Assembly (NCBI GenBank): GCA_020632875.1
Contig: JACKET010000014.1
Location: forward strand, 62,001-126,000
From: Alphaproteobacteria bacterium
GTDB lineage: Bacteria; Myxococcota_A; UBA796; GCA-2862545
Direction of reading: 5' to 3'
Length of the DNA: 64,000 nt
In this document: positions 31,224 to 39,175 of the stretch, piece by piece
How positions within the stretch are numbered: the first letter of the stretch is position 1
How the letters are laid out: each line of letters opens with the position of its first letter
Program-made: the position numbers and the translations under genes
The notes under the pieces: model-generated
What the model saw: the letters and a program-made list of their open reading frames with translations, nothing else
What the model was told of the DNA's origin: nothing
The model's database searches: none

Positions 31224-31251
31224 AGCGGCATCGGTAGACAGCCCAGGCGCG

Positions 31252-31923
31252 TCACTCCCGCGGGACCTCGCAGTGGTCGAAGCGCACGGACCCGCGCACG
31301 ACACCCGAACCCTCGTCGTCGACCGCGCGCACTCTCAGCCGCGCGTCGACAGTGTCCTCATCGACCGAGAGGTCGATGCTGCCCGAGAACCGGAACGTCC
31401 CCCGTACGTCGGTGTCCGCGAGTGCCTGGAGGATCTGGGGGATGGGCGGGTCGTCGCCTTCGCAGTCGGCTTCGGTGAACGTCGTGGCGAGCGCCAACGG
31501 ATTGGCCTCATGGAGCTGGAGCAGGGCGGCGAAACCCGAGCCCGTACGCCCGACGTTCGGCTCTTCGTTGGGGTCGAAGTACCGGTATCGGCGCGACTCG
31601 GGGGGCAGGGCGTCCTGATCGCTCTCGCGCCGCGTGTCCCAGAGCTCGAGGGTGAGGAACGCAGTCGATCGGCTCTGGGGGAGAGCGGCCCACTGCTGGT
31701 ACGCCGCCAGCTCTTCGACACACCCCGACCCGAAGCTCTCGGGCGGCCGGTGCTCGCGCACGTCGTCGCACGCGAGGGGCTCGTCCGCGAGGAGGAGCCG
31801 GTGCTCGGAGAGCGCGGGGTCTCCGCCACGCGTCTCCTCCACCCACAGGCCCCGGTTCGAGAAGGAGGCGCCGAGCCCGGGCACGTCGAGGTCTCCACAT
31901 CCGGCGATGGCGAGGATCCACAT
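31252..31923 (-). CDS. Lipoprotein of unknown function
   Basis: The 223-residue product starts MWILAIAGCGDLDVPG, a compact lipoprotein signal with Cys at residue 9. The mature region has Cys at LACDDVREH, GSGCVEEL, EADCEGDD and DHCEVPRE, which could form two disulfides. The C-terminal part is strand-rich (GTFRFSGSIDLSVDEDTVDA, VVRGSVRFDHCEVP). A TATGGT hexamer 6 nt before the ATG and no ribosome site suggest a leaderless mRNA. It converges with the zinc-ribbon operon. No family was recognised. Confidence 0.65.
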   Translation of the reverse strand: MWILAIAGCGDLDVPGLGASFSNRGLWVEETRGGDPALSEHRLLLADEPLACDDVREHRPPESFGSGCVEELAAYQQWAALPQSRSTAFLTLELWDTRRESDQDALPPESRRYRYFDPNEEPNVGRTGSGFAALLQLHEANPLALATTFTEADCEGDDPPIPQILQALADTDVRGTFRFSGSIDLSVDEDTVDARLRVRAVDDEGSGVVRGSVRFDHCEVPRE

Positions 31924-31929
31924 CCGTCC

Positions 31930-31935
31930 ACCATA
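31930..31935 (-). promoter_or_regulatory. TATGGT -10-like element, leaderless start of the lipoprotein
   Basis: TATGGT on the minus strand ends 6 nt before the ATG at 31923. No Shine-Dalgarno sequence is present. Confidence 0.5.
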
Positions 31936-32035
31936 CCCGAACGACGACCGTGCGCCCTCGTGTTGCGGCTTGTTTCAGTCACGGGCCACGCCCGGTGCCG
32001 TTCCGTAGAAGAGCGTCCGAATCCCGGAGCGCACC

Positions 32036-32434
32036 ATGCAGACCCACGATCTCCTCGCGCGCATCAGCGCCGTCCTCTCGTTCCTCGCCGCCTGCTGGAA
32101 CGGCCTCGTCGCCATCCTCTACATCGCCATGTTCATCTGGTTCCTCGTGGGCTTCCTGTGGTTCGTGCCGCTGTTCCTCGTCGTGATCGAGGGGCTCGCC
32201 GCCGTCGCGATCCTCGTGGTGGGCGCGAAGAAGCTGAACCCCATCGTCCCCGCCATCGGGCTGTTCGCGAGCCTGTGCTGCTTCAACGTGCTCGCCGCCA
32301 CGCTCGAGCTCGTGTCCCTCGCGCTCCAGATCGGCGCGGTGGTCACGGCCTCCAACGCCGACACGAGCGCCGACCGCCCCACCGAGGAGGCGGACTACGA
32401 CGACGTCGAGCTGATGCCGCTCCCGACCGTCTGA
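32036..32434 (+). CDS. Small membrane protein
   Basis: The 132-residue protein starts at an ATG with GGAG 10 nt upstream. Three hydrophobic helices dominate: ARISAVLSFLAACWNGLVAI, the overlapping FIWFLVGFLWFVPLFLVVIE, and VPAIGLFASLCCFNVLAATL. A short soluble acidic tail ends EEADYDDVELMPLPTV. No motif suggests a transporter or enzyme. It lies between a convergent lipoprotein gene and a truncated beta-helix gene. It may regulate or stabilise a neighbour, but this cannot be shown. Confidence 0.65.
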   Translation: MQTHDLLARISAVLSFLAACWNGLVAILYIAMFIWFLVGFLWFVPLFLVVIEGLAAVAILVVGAKKLNPIVPAIGLFASLCCFNVLAATLELVSLALQIGAVVTASNADTSADRPTEEADYDDVELMPLPTV

Positions 32435-32460
32435 GCTGAGCCTGCGCTCCGGCCTCGGGC

Positions 32461-33159
32461 TCAGGGCCCGAGGTCACCGGACGCGTTGCTCGCGAAGGTG
32501 TTCGACAGGAGCACCGGCGACGCGGCGTTCACGTGGATGCCGAACGTCGACGACTGGCTGACGAACGTGCTCTCGACCCGCGCGTCGCACCCGTCGATCC
32601 GGATGTTCCCGAACCCGTTGGCGCCGCCGAACGACACGACCGAGTCGACGATGGAGGTCTGCGCGTCGATGCAGCCCGTCCCGAGCGTGATGCCGAGCCA
32701 GTCGCCCGGGCTCGCCGGGAACGCGGACGACGTGAAGGTCGCACCATCCGCCGCCAGCGAGCCACTGGTGAGCGTGAGGCCGGCGCCTGCGTCGAACTGG
32801 ATCTCGGTGCCCATCGCGATGGTGTTGGCCCCCGCGAGGCTCAACGTGCTCGACACGACGTACGGCTGGCCCATCGGCTGCAGGTCGACGCCCGTCGCGA
32901 CACCGCCGTCGATCCGCACGCCTCCACCGACGTTCCCGGACATCGTCGACCCGCTCGCCGCGACGGGCACGAGCGTCTCGCCCACGAGCACCACGCCGAA
33001 CGCGCCATTGCCGCTGAACAGGTTCTGGTCGAACCCGAGCAGCGCCGGAGTCCCGCCGACCCGCATGCCCGTGCCGGAGTTGTCCGACACGGTGCTGTTC
33101 GACAGCTGGAGGCGCGTCGCGCCCCCCGAGGTCTCGATGCCGGTGCCGCAGTCGGACAC
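32461..33159 (-). pseudogene. Truncated right-handed beta-helix protein (C-terminal fragment)
   Basis: From about 33159 downwards the minus strand reads as coils of a parallel beta-helix: repeats such as GGATRLQLSNSTVSDNSGTG, GVVLVGETLVPVAASGSTMS, GATFTSSAFP and SPVLLSNTFASNASGDLGP. There is no signal peptide or N-terminal cap. Upstream the frame stays open only as an antisense shadow of the kinase gene, so the first GTG at 33159 is a nominal start. The most likely history is loss of the 5' part of a secreted beta-helix gene next to the present kinase gene. A short functional fragment cannot be excluded. Confidence 0.55.
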
Positions 33160-33232
33160 GCGTCTCCGCCCAGATCTGCGGTCGCCGGGCCGGCATTGAC
33201 GGCCGTTCCGGCGCTCGGGCATCCTCGACGCG

Positions 33233-36200
33233 ATGGGAGTCGATCTGCGAGCTCGTCCGACGGCGTGGATGCGGGTGCTGGAGCAGATGCTCTGGCTCTG
33301 CGCAGACGGCCTGCGGAGCGCCATCGCCGAGCTCCCCGGGGATGACGTGCTGTTCCGGGAGATCGCCGAGAACGCGGTCGCGATGCTGGAGCGCGAGCCG
33401 TTTCCGCACGACCCGGCCCGCCTGCTGCGCGATGCCGATGCCTCGGGAGATGCGGGCCTGACGTGCCTGGCGCTCTTCGGACGGCAGCGCATCGAGCTCG
33501 ACGCGGAGGCCCGCCGCAGCGCTGCCGAGCGGGCCTGGGAGCTGTTCCAGCCCTGCGACGACGACCCGGTGGCGCTGGCGATGCTGCCCCCTCTCGCCAT
33601 CACGTGGACCCTCGCCGGGCAGTTCCGCGACCGGGTGCAGCGGATCCACGCGTTGCTGGACGCCCGCGCCACGGCGTGGCCCCTGTTGGGGATCGCGAGC
33701 GACTACGTCCGCCTGATCCACGGAAAGCGCTACGACCGCTGGGACGAGGTGACCACGGCCGCGGCACGGATGGCGAAGCGGCAGCTGGAACCGGGCGATC
33801 TCGCGGACATGGTCCCACAGAGCGAGATCGAGGCGGCCTGGTTCGCGGGAGACGTCGAAGCGGGGCTCGCAGCCGCCAGGCGTCTGCTGGAAGGGGGCGG
33901 CCCCCTCCACGGCCATGCGGGTCTCTACTACGACCTCCTGCGATGCATGGGGCGGGTCGACGAGGCCGTCGAGGGCCTGCGCGCCCTGCTACGCGCGGGC
34001 AACCGTCACGAGCTGACCCGGAAGCGCCTCGCCCTCGCCCTGATCGCCGCCGGGCAGCACGACGAATGCCGGGAGCTGATGGAGAGGGCGCAGGACGTCT
34101 CTCCCCGGCAGGCCATGCTCACGCTCCTCATCGACGCCGCGGCCGGCGTGAAGGCGGCGAACGGCGCCGAGATCATGGACGCTGTGCGCGTCCTCGTGAA
34201 GAACGAGGACATCCCGATGCTCCTCGCGAGCGCGCTCCGGTTCCGCGACCCGGCCTCCGCGGAAGCGACCCGGATCCAGCTCGCGCTGGCGGGCTGGAAG
34301 CGCCTGCACGGCGAGCCCGTGGCCATCGACGCCGTGGTCCCGGTGGTGGGCGCCTACGACCTCGGTATCCGGCTCGGCGAGGGCGCGAACGCCGTGGTCT
34401 ATGCGGCCCGCCATCACCGGACGGGAATCCCCGCGGCGGTGAAGGTGCTGAGCGCCGTCGAGGGCGAGGTCCTCCTCGCCGAAGCCCGCCTGTTGGCGCG
34501 CATGCGGCATCCGAACGTGCTCGCGCTCTACGCGTTCGGCCAGGTGGAGCCGGACGAGGCCGCCGTCGCGCCCGATCTCCCGAGCGGTGCGGCGTGGATG
34601 GCCATGGAGCAGGTCACCGGCGGCACGCTGCACACCCGCCGCGGTGCGCTCGACTGGCCCGATCTGGAGAGGGTCGTGCTGGCCGTGCTCGACGGCCTCG
34701 CGCATGCCCACGGCGCGGGTGTGCTGCACCTCGACATCAAGCCGGCGAACGTCCTCATCGCGCGCACGGACGCCGGCCTTACGCCCAAGCTGGCGGACTT
34801 CGGGGTCATGGCGCTGCTGCGGGCCTCCGGCACGGCGCGCATCGCGGGCACGCCTCCCTACATGCCCCCCGAGCAGTGGACGGGACGGGCCGACGATCTC
34901 GGTGCCCACACCGACATCTACGCCGTCGGAGCCCTCGTCTTCGAGCTCGTCACCGGGCGCACGCCCTTCGCCGGAGACGCCCTCGCACAGCGGTCCCAGC
35001 ACCAGACGGCGCCGCGCCCGCTCCCGGAGGGGGTGTCGCCCGAGCTCGGTCGCTGGATCGCGCGCGCGATGGCCATCGCCCCGGCCGACCGCTTCCCGTC
35101 GGCGCGTGCGGCGCGGATGGCCTTCGCGGCCCTCGGCGAGCAGCAGCTCGGCACGGTAGGCCCCACGGCGAGCCAGACATCGACCTTCGCCCTGTCGACG
35201 GTCGCACTGCCGATCCCGGCTCCAGACCGGGCGGATCGGACGGGGCCGGGACCGCGGGACGCCGCGGACGGCGCATCGGTCGTACCCGCGCGCGTCGTCA
35301 CCCGGCTGCCGCCGCTGCCGGCGATCTCGCATCCCTCGGTCACGAACCAGGCGTTCCTGGTAGGCGGCTTCCCGGGCTGCGAGGCTGCGGCCGACGCGCT
35401 GTGGTCGCACTACGTCGACGCGACGGACGGCGCGGTCGTCGTGCGTGTCCGGGGCCCGGGAAGGCGGACGCTGACGGCCTGGATGGTGCGGGAGGCCATC
35501 GAAGCGGGCGCCGCGGGGCTCCACGTCGAGGGTGAGACGGTGGAGGCGGTCGAGCAGGCCATCCGCGCTGCGCTCCCGCCGGGACGGCTGCGCACCACCC
35601 CGGCCACGGCGCTGATCCGCCGCCTCGGGTACGGGCGCGGGGTGCTCGCGTTCACCTCCACACCGGAGACGACCGCGTTCTGGGAGCCCGTGCTCGACGC
35701 CCTGCAGCGAGCGCCCTGCCTGGTCCTCACGGATGCCGCCGACGCACACGCCACGCTCGACCTCCCGCCCCTCTCGGACGCGCAGATCGCCGCCGTCCTG
35801 CGAGACCGCACCCACGCCGACCTCGACACGCTCGCTCGGATCGCGTGGCTCGCCCGCGGGGATCTGGACACCGCACGTCGGCTCTGGGAGACCCTCGTTC
35901 CGCACCTCGAGCCGCACGGGAGCACCTGGAAGCCCAACCGCGATCCGTTCGATGCGCACGGCATCGTGGAGGATCCGCTCGCGGGCGGGTGCGCGCCAGG
36001 GGTCCGGGAGGCCGCCATCGTCGCGCACCTCGCAGACGAGCCCGTCGGGTCCGTCGATGGCGGCGCTGCCGCTCCCCTGTCGGAACGCGGAGTGCTCGGC
36101 GCGGATGGTCGTGTGCTCGGGCGGGACGGCGACGCGATCCTGCGCGCGACACCTCCGACGGAGGCGCAGGTCCGGGAGGCGCTCGCACGCACCCGCTCGA

Positions 36201-37132
36201 AGCGGGCGGAGGCCCTCCTGCTCCAGCGGCTCGGCGAGGTGGAGGCGGCGATCGACCTCGCGGCAGAGGCCGCTCGGCAAGCGCGTGTCCGCGCCGACAC
36301 ACGTGACGCGGAGGCCTTCGCGACACTCGAGACCACGCTCGGCGCGGAGCCCTGCAGGCACGCCATGGAGCGGGGGTTGATCGCCGAGATCGACGGCCGT
36401 CTGGCGGAGGCGCGCCGCAACTACCTGACCGCCGCGTGCGCGCCCGAGTGGCGGGTGCGCGCCCGGCTCGAGATCGCCACGCTCGGCGACCGCGACTTCG
36501 ATCTCCCGGCGCTCGAGGCTCTCGCCCGGGAGGCTGCCACGTCGGACGAGAAGGCGATCGTGCTCTCGAAGCTCGGAAAGGGGCACTGGTACGCCGGCCG
36601 TCGCGAGCAGGCCCTGCACTTCATGCGCAGTGTGCTGGACCTGCCCGATCCGCCTCGGGCCACGCGCGCACGGCTGTGCTGGTACACCCTTCCGCTCCGG
36701 CCCGACCCCCACTGGCTCCGCGAGGTCGATCCGCTGCAGGAGACGGGGCGGGACGCGTACCTCGCCCTCCTGGCCGCGGGACGCGTCGTGTGGGGCGAGC
36801 TGGACGCGGCCGAGACCCTGATCGGGGCGCTCCAGATCGGGTACGCCGCTTCGTCCCGCCTGCTCCTCGACATCGCGCGCGACCGCGTCGACGTCGTGGC
36901 GAACACGCTGGCCTCGAGCGGGGCCGTGCTCATCCGCCACGACGACTGGGCCTGGACGATCGCGTGGTGGCTCGAGGCCGACAGCGCGCTGCCCATCTGG
37001 CGGATGACCCTCGAGAACCATCCGCCGCGACGCTGCGCGCCCATCGGGAGCTGGATCCTGGAGCGCGCGCTCCGGCGGGCGCCTCCGACGCGACGCTCCG
37101 AGATCGAAGCGGCGCTGGCCTGGTTGGCCTGA
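33233..37132 (+). CDS. Very large Ser/Thr kinase with N-terminal helical repeats and a relic P-loop domain
   Basis: The 1299-residue protein begins with about 365 residues of TPR-like helices. The kinase spans about 372-640: LGEGANAVVYAAR, AAVKVL, HLDIKPANVLIAR (about 498; Arg of HRD is Leu), LADFGVM (about 522), GTPPYMPPEQW. A Thr/Pro-rich linker follows. Then a domain opens NQAFLVGGFPGCEAAADALW, which looks like a P-loop ATPase whose Walker A has lost the Gly-Lys pair. The last 500 residues are again helical repeats. Unlike the kinase at 7192, the solenoid precedes as well as follows the kinase. It should be cytoplasmic. A CATCCT hexamer lies 7 nt upstream of the ATG. Confidence 0.83.
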   Translation: MGVDLRARPTAWMRVLEQMLWLCADGLRSAIAELPGDDVLFREIAENAVAMLEREPFPHDPARLLRDADASGDAGLTCLALFGRQRIELDAEARRSAAERAWELFQPCDDDPVALAMLPPLAITWTLAGQFRDRVQRIHALLDARATAWPLLGIASDYVRLIHGKRYDRWDEVTTAAARMAKRQLEPGDLADMVPQSEIEAAWFAGDVEAGLAAARRLLEGGGPLHGHAGLYYDLLRCMGRVDEAVEGLRALLRAGNRHELTRKRLALALIAAGQHDECRELMERAQDVSPRQAMLTLLIDAAAGVKAANGAEIMDAVRVLVKNEDIPMLLASALRFRDPASAEATRIQLALAGWKRLHGEPVAIDAVVPVVGAYDLGIRLGEGANAVVYAARHHRTGIPAAVKVLSAVEGEVLLAEARLLARMRHPNVLALYAFGQVEPDEAAVAPDLPSGAAWMAMEQVTGGTLHTRRGALDWPDLERVVLAVLDGLAHAHGAGVLHLDIKPANVLIARTDAGLTPKLADFGVMALLRASGTARIAGTPPYMPPEQWTGRADDLGAHTDIYAVGALVFELVTGRTPFAGDALAQRSQHQTAPRPLPEGVSPELGRWIARAMAIAPADRFPSARAARMAFAALGEQQLGTVGPTASQTSTFALSTVALPIPAPDRADRTGPGPRDAADGASVVPARVVTRLPPLPAISHPSVTNQAFLVGGFPGCEAAADALWSHYVDATDGAVVVRVRGPGRRTLTAWMVREAIEAGAAGLHVEGETVEAVEQAIRAALPPGRLRTTPATALIRRLGYGRGVLAFTSTPETTAFWEPVLDALQRAPCLVLTDAADAHATLDLPPLSDAQIAAVLRDRTHADLDTLARIAWLARGDLDTARRLWETLVPHLEPHGSTWKPNRDPFDAHGIVEDPLAGGCAPGVREAAIVAHLADEPVGSVDGGAAAPLSERGVLGADGRVLGRDGDAILRATPPTEAQVREALARTRSKRAEALLLQRLGEVEAAIDLAAEAARQARVRADTRDAEAFATLETTLGAEPCRHAMERGLIAEIDGRLAEARRNYLTAACAPEWRVRARLEIATLGDRDFDLPALEALAREAATSDEKAIVLSKLGKGHWYAGRREQALHFMRSVLDLPDPPRATRARLCWYTLPLRPDPHWLREVDPLQETGRDAYLALLAAGRVVWGELDAAETLIGALQIGYAASSRLLLDIARDRVDVVANTLASSGAVLIRHDDWAWTIAWWLEADSALPIWRMTLENHPPRRCAPIGSWILERALRRAPPTRRSEIEAALAWLA

Positions 37133-37135
37133 CGT

Positions 37136-38338
37136 CTATCGATCGACGCCCGGCTCGAGGTGGGCGCCGCGCGCGAACCAGGCCCAGGCGTCGGGCAGGG
37201 TTCGCTTCAGGGCCTCGGGGTCGACGTGGAACAGCGCGAAGGCCTCGGCGAAGGCCTCGTCGGCGGACCGATCGCCATACGCGGTGGGGGATCGGCCCCC
37301 GGTCTCCGCCGCGAAGCGCCGGGACAGGTGCATCGTGCCCTCTTCGGCGTCGAGCCGGGCGCTCAGGGCCTCCAGCGCGTCTTCGTCGGCCTGCAGGCCG
37401 TCTTCGCGGGCGTCGAGCAGCTTGCGGACCTGGCGCAGCTCGCGGGCGCGCCTCGAGGTCGGTGCGGCATTGTGCGCGACGACCTGCGCGTTGAACCCGG
37501 CCAGGGCGGACTCGAGGTCCGCGACCCGCTGGTTGTAGCGGAGGCGGCGGGTCTCGTACTCCCGGACGAGCCGCCGGAACCGGGCGTCTGCGAGGGCGTG
37601 CCCGATCTCGTGCAGGAGCACGAACACCGTCGGGTGCTGCGGTCGATCGACCGGCCCCACGAAGCGCGCGCTGTCGACCACGGCCTCGTCGTACACCTCG
37701 ATCCAGGCCTGCTGGCCCTCGAGCACGTACGTCGCCGTGCTCACCCAGCCGGGCGGGTGCTCCACGCGGGTCCTCCGGGTGGGGCCGCCCCGCCGCACCA
37801 GCGTGATGTCGGACAGCGCGGCGAGCTCGCCCGGCGACAGCATCCCGAGCGCGGCGTCGAGCGCGCCCCGCACGCGCGGCTCGAAGCGGGCGTCGCGCTC
37901 TTCGATGCCCGCCAGACCGTATCGCCGGACGAGCTCCCCGCTGTCGGGCCCGATGGGCGGCGGGCCGAGCGGAGCCCCCTGGGTGACCACCAGGTCGTTC
38001 GCCCCTTCGACCCACAGGGTCACCGGGCAGGGCTTCCCGCGCCGGTCGGCGAGGATGAGGTCGTACTCGGTGTCGGAGCGGTCCTCGAGCTGAAGACCGA
38101 GCCACAACGCCAACATCGCGGGCCGCTCGAAGTGCCCGAGGCGGAAGTCGGTCGCGGGCTTCGGATGGATGGCGATGCGCTCGTCGCCCTGGGCCCAGCG
38201 CACGGTGGTCCCGGTCTTCTCGAGGAGGCGCCGCACCCGTGCATGGAGGGCGGTGTCGTCGAGGTCCCCGGCGTCGAACGCGAGGTCGACCGTGTTGTAG
38301 CGCGGCGCGGCCGCGGCCCCGGCGAGCAGCATCCACAT
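37136..38338 (-). CDS. Secreted zinc metalloprotease-like protein (HEXXH)
   Basis: The 400-residue protein has a very short signal (MWMLLAGAAAAPRYN). The N-terminal 220 residues are of mixed structure. The zinc site is HEIGHAL in VFVLLHEIGHALADARF (about residue 245). A long coiled-coil-like Arg/Glu/Leu insertion follows (about 255-330), then DRSADEAFAEAFALF, which supplies the likely third ligand Glu. The order HEXXH, long helix, E-x-x-A-E matches zincins of the gluzincin type, and the insertion is unusual. Location should be periplasmic or outside the cell. It converges with the kinase gene across 3 nt. A TACGGA hexamer lies 6 nt before the start. Confidence 0.78.
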   Translation of the reverse strand: MWMLLAGAAAAPRYNTVDLAFDAGDLDDTALHARVRRLLEKTGTTVRWAQGDERIAIHPKPATDFRLGHFERPAMLALWLGLQLEDRSDTEYDLILADRRGKPCPVTLWVEGANDLVVTQGAPLGPPPIGPDSGELVRRYGLAGIEERDARFEPRVRGALDAALGMLSPGELAALSDITLVRRGGPTRRTRVEHPPGWVSTATYVLEGQQAWIEVYDEAVVDSARFVGPVDRPQHPTVFVLLHEIGHALADARFRRLVREYETRRLRYNQRVADLESALAGFNAQVVAHNAAPTSRRARELRQVRKLLDAREDGLQADEDALEALSARLDAEEGTMHLSRRFAAETGGRSPTAYGDRSADEAFAEAFALFHVDPEALKRTLPDAWAWFARGAHLEPGVDR

Positions 38339-38369
38339 GCGGGTTCCGTAACGCCGACCGGCCGGATGC

Positions 38370-38375
38370 TAACCT
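38370..38375 (+). promoter_or_regulatory. TAACCT -10-like element in front of a leader ORF
   Basis: TAACCT lies exactly 6 nt before the ATG at 38382, the same spacing as at six other starts in the window. Confidence 0.45.
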
Positions 38376-38381
38376 CCGACG

Positions 38382-38432
38382 ATGCGCTTTCGTGGAGACC
38401 CCTCCGTCGACGCCGACCTCGAGCGGGGCTGA
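38382..38432 (+). CDS. 16-residue leader ORF upstream of a membrane-protein gene
   Basis: The ATG at 38382 opens MRFRGDPSVDADLERG and stops one base before the GTG of the membrane-protein gene (TGAcGTG). It would be the first codon of a leaderless transcript. It may be a real leader peptide coupling translation to the next gene. Alternatively it is the true N-terminus of that gene separated by a one-base error. Coding evidence is otherwise weak. Confidence 0.35.
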   Translation: MRFRGDPSVDADLERG

Positions 38433-38433
38433 C

Positions 38434-39165
38434 GTGGGGCTGCTGGAGATCCTCCTGTTCCTGCCGTCCCTCGTCCCGCTCGGCGTGGGCGTGTGGCTGC
38501 TCGGACGCAGCCCGACGGTCCGCGCTCCGCTCCCGTGGCTCGCGCTCCTGGCCTGCGGTCTCGGCGTCCTCGCGGCGGGGGTCGCGGGGCTGGCGATGGG
38601 CCCCGTCCTGTACGGGTCGCTCTCGATGCCCGGGCTCGTGTTCGGGTTCGGGCCGACCGTGGTGCGCGCCGAGCGCACGTGCAGCGTGTTCCTCGCCGGG
38701 GGCATGGCGCTCCCGTTCCTCGCGGCGGCGGGGTCCATCGCGCTCTCGGAAAACCGCTCGTGGGCGCGGGGTCTCGAGACGGGAGCGGCCGTCGGCCTGG
38801 GCTTCCCGGCCGGGGCCGCCCTCTTCTACGCCGCGCTCGGCGACCCCGCGCGCGAGCTCTTCGAGGCCTCGGGGTCGGTGGAGCACGCAGCGTTCGTCGA
38901 GGCGCTGGTCCGGGCGCTCGGCGCCTGCGGCGTCGCGGGAGCCGTGCTCCTGGCGGTCCCCACGGTCGCGGGGCGCTCGCGCGAGGCGCTCCGCCGGGCC
39001 GCACAGGCCACGCTCGCCCTCCCCTCCCTGGCGCTCGGCGTCGGGGCGCTCGCCTCTCCGCCCGACCCCGTCAGCCAGGTGCTGCTCGCGCTGCCCATCG
39101 CCGTGGCATGGGGCCTCGGCCTCGCCCTCGGAGCCGCCATCGCGTCCTGGCGGGACCCGCGGTAG
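38434..39165 (+). CDS. Multi-pass membrane protein of unknown function
   Basis: The GTG at 38434 gives 243 residues with about seven hydrophobic helices (for example LEILLFLPSLVPLGVGVWLL, LPWLALLACGLGVLAAGVAG, FLAGGMALPFLAAAGSIALS, VLLALPIAVAWGLGLALGAA). Loops are short and there is no signature of a known carrier or enzyme. A 16-codon ORF ends one base before this start, and a promoter-like hexamer lies in front of that ORF. It converges with the TIGR02996 gene. Its topology suggests an inner-membrane protein. Confidence 0.6.
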   Translation: MGLLEILLFLPSLVPLGVGVWLLGRSPTVRAPLPWLALLACGLGVLAAGVAGLAMGPVLYGSLSMPGLVFGFGPTVVRAERTCSVFLAGGMALPFLAAAGSIALSENRSWARGLETGAAVGLGFPAGAALFYAALGDPARELFEASGSVEHAAFVEALVRALGACGVAGAVLLAVPTVAGRSREALRRAAQATLALPSLALGVGALASPPDPVSQVLLALPIAVAWGLGLALGAAIASWRDPR

Positions 39166-39175
39166 CTGCGGCCCG

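Noticed and set aside
32434..32461. Terminator in the gap between the small membrane protein and the beta-helix fragment
   Set aside because: The only pairing is TGAGCC with GGGCTCA across a long loop, too weak to call.
33989..37021. 1010-residue minus-strand ORF over the large kinase
   Set aside because: Shadow ORF; no domain, and it lies opposite the kinase catalytic motifs.
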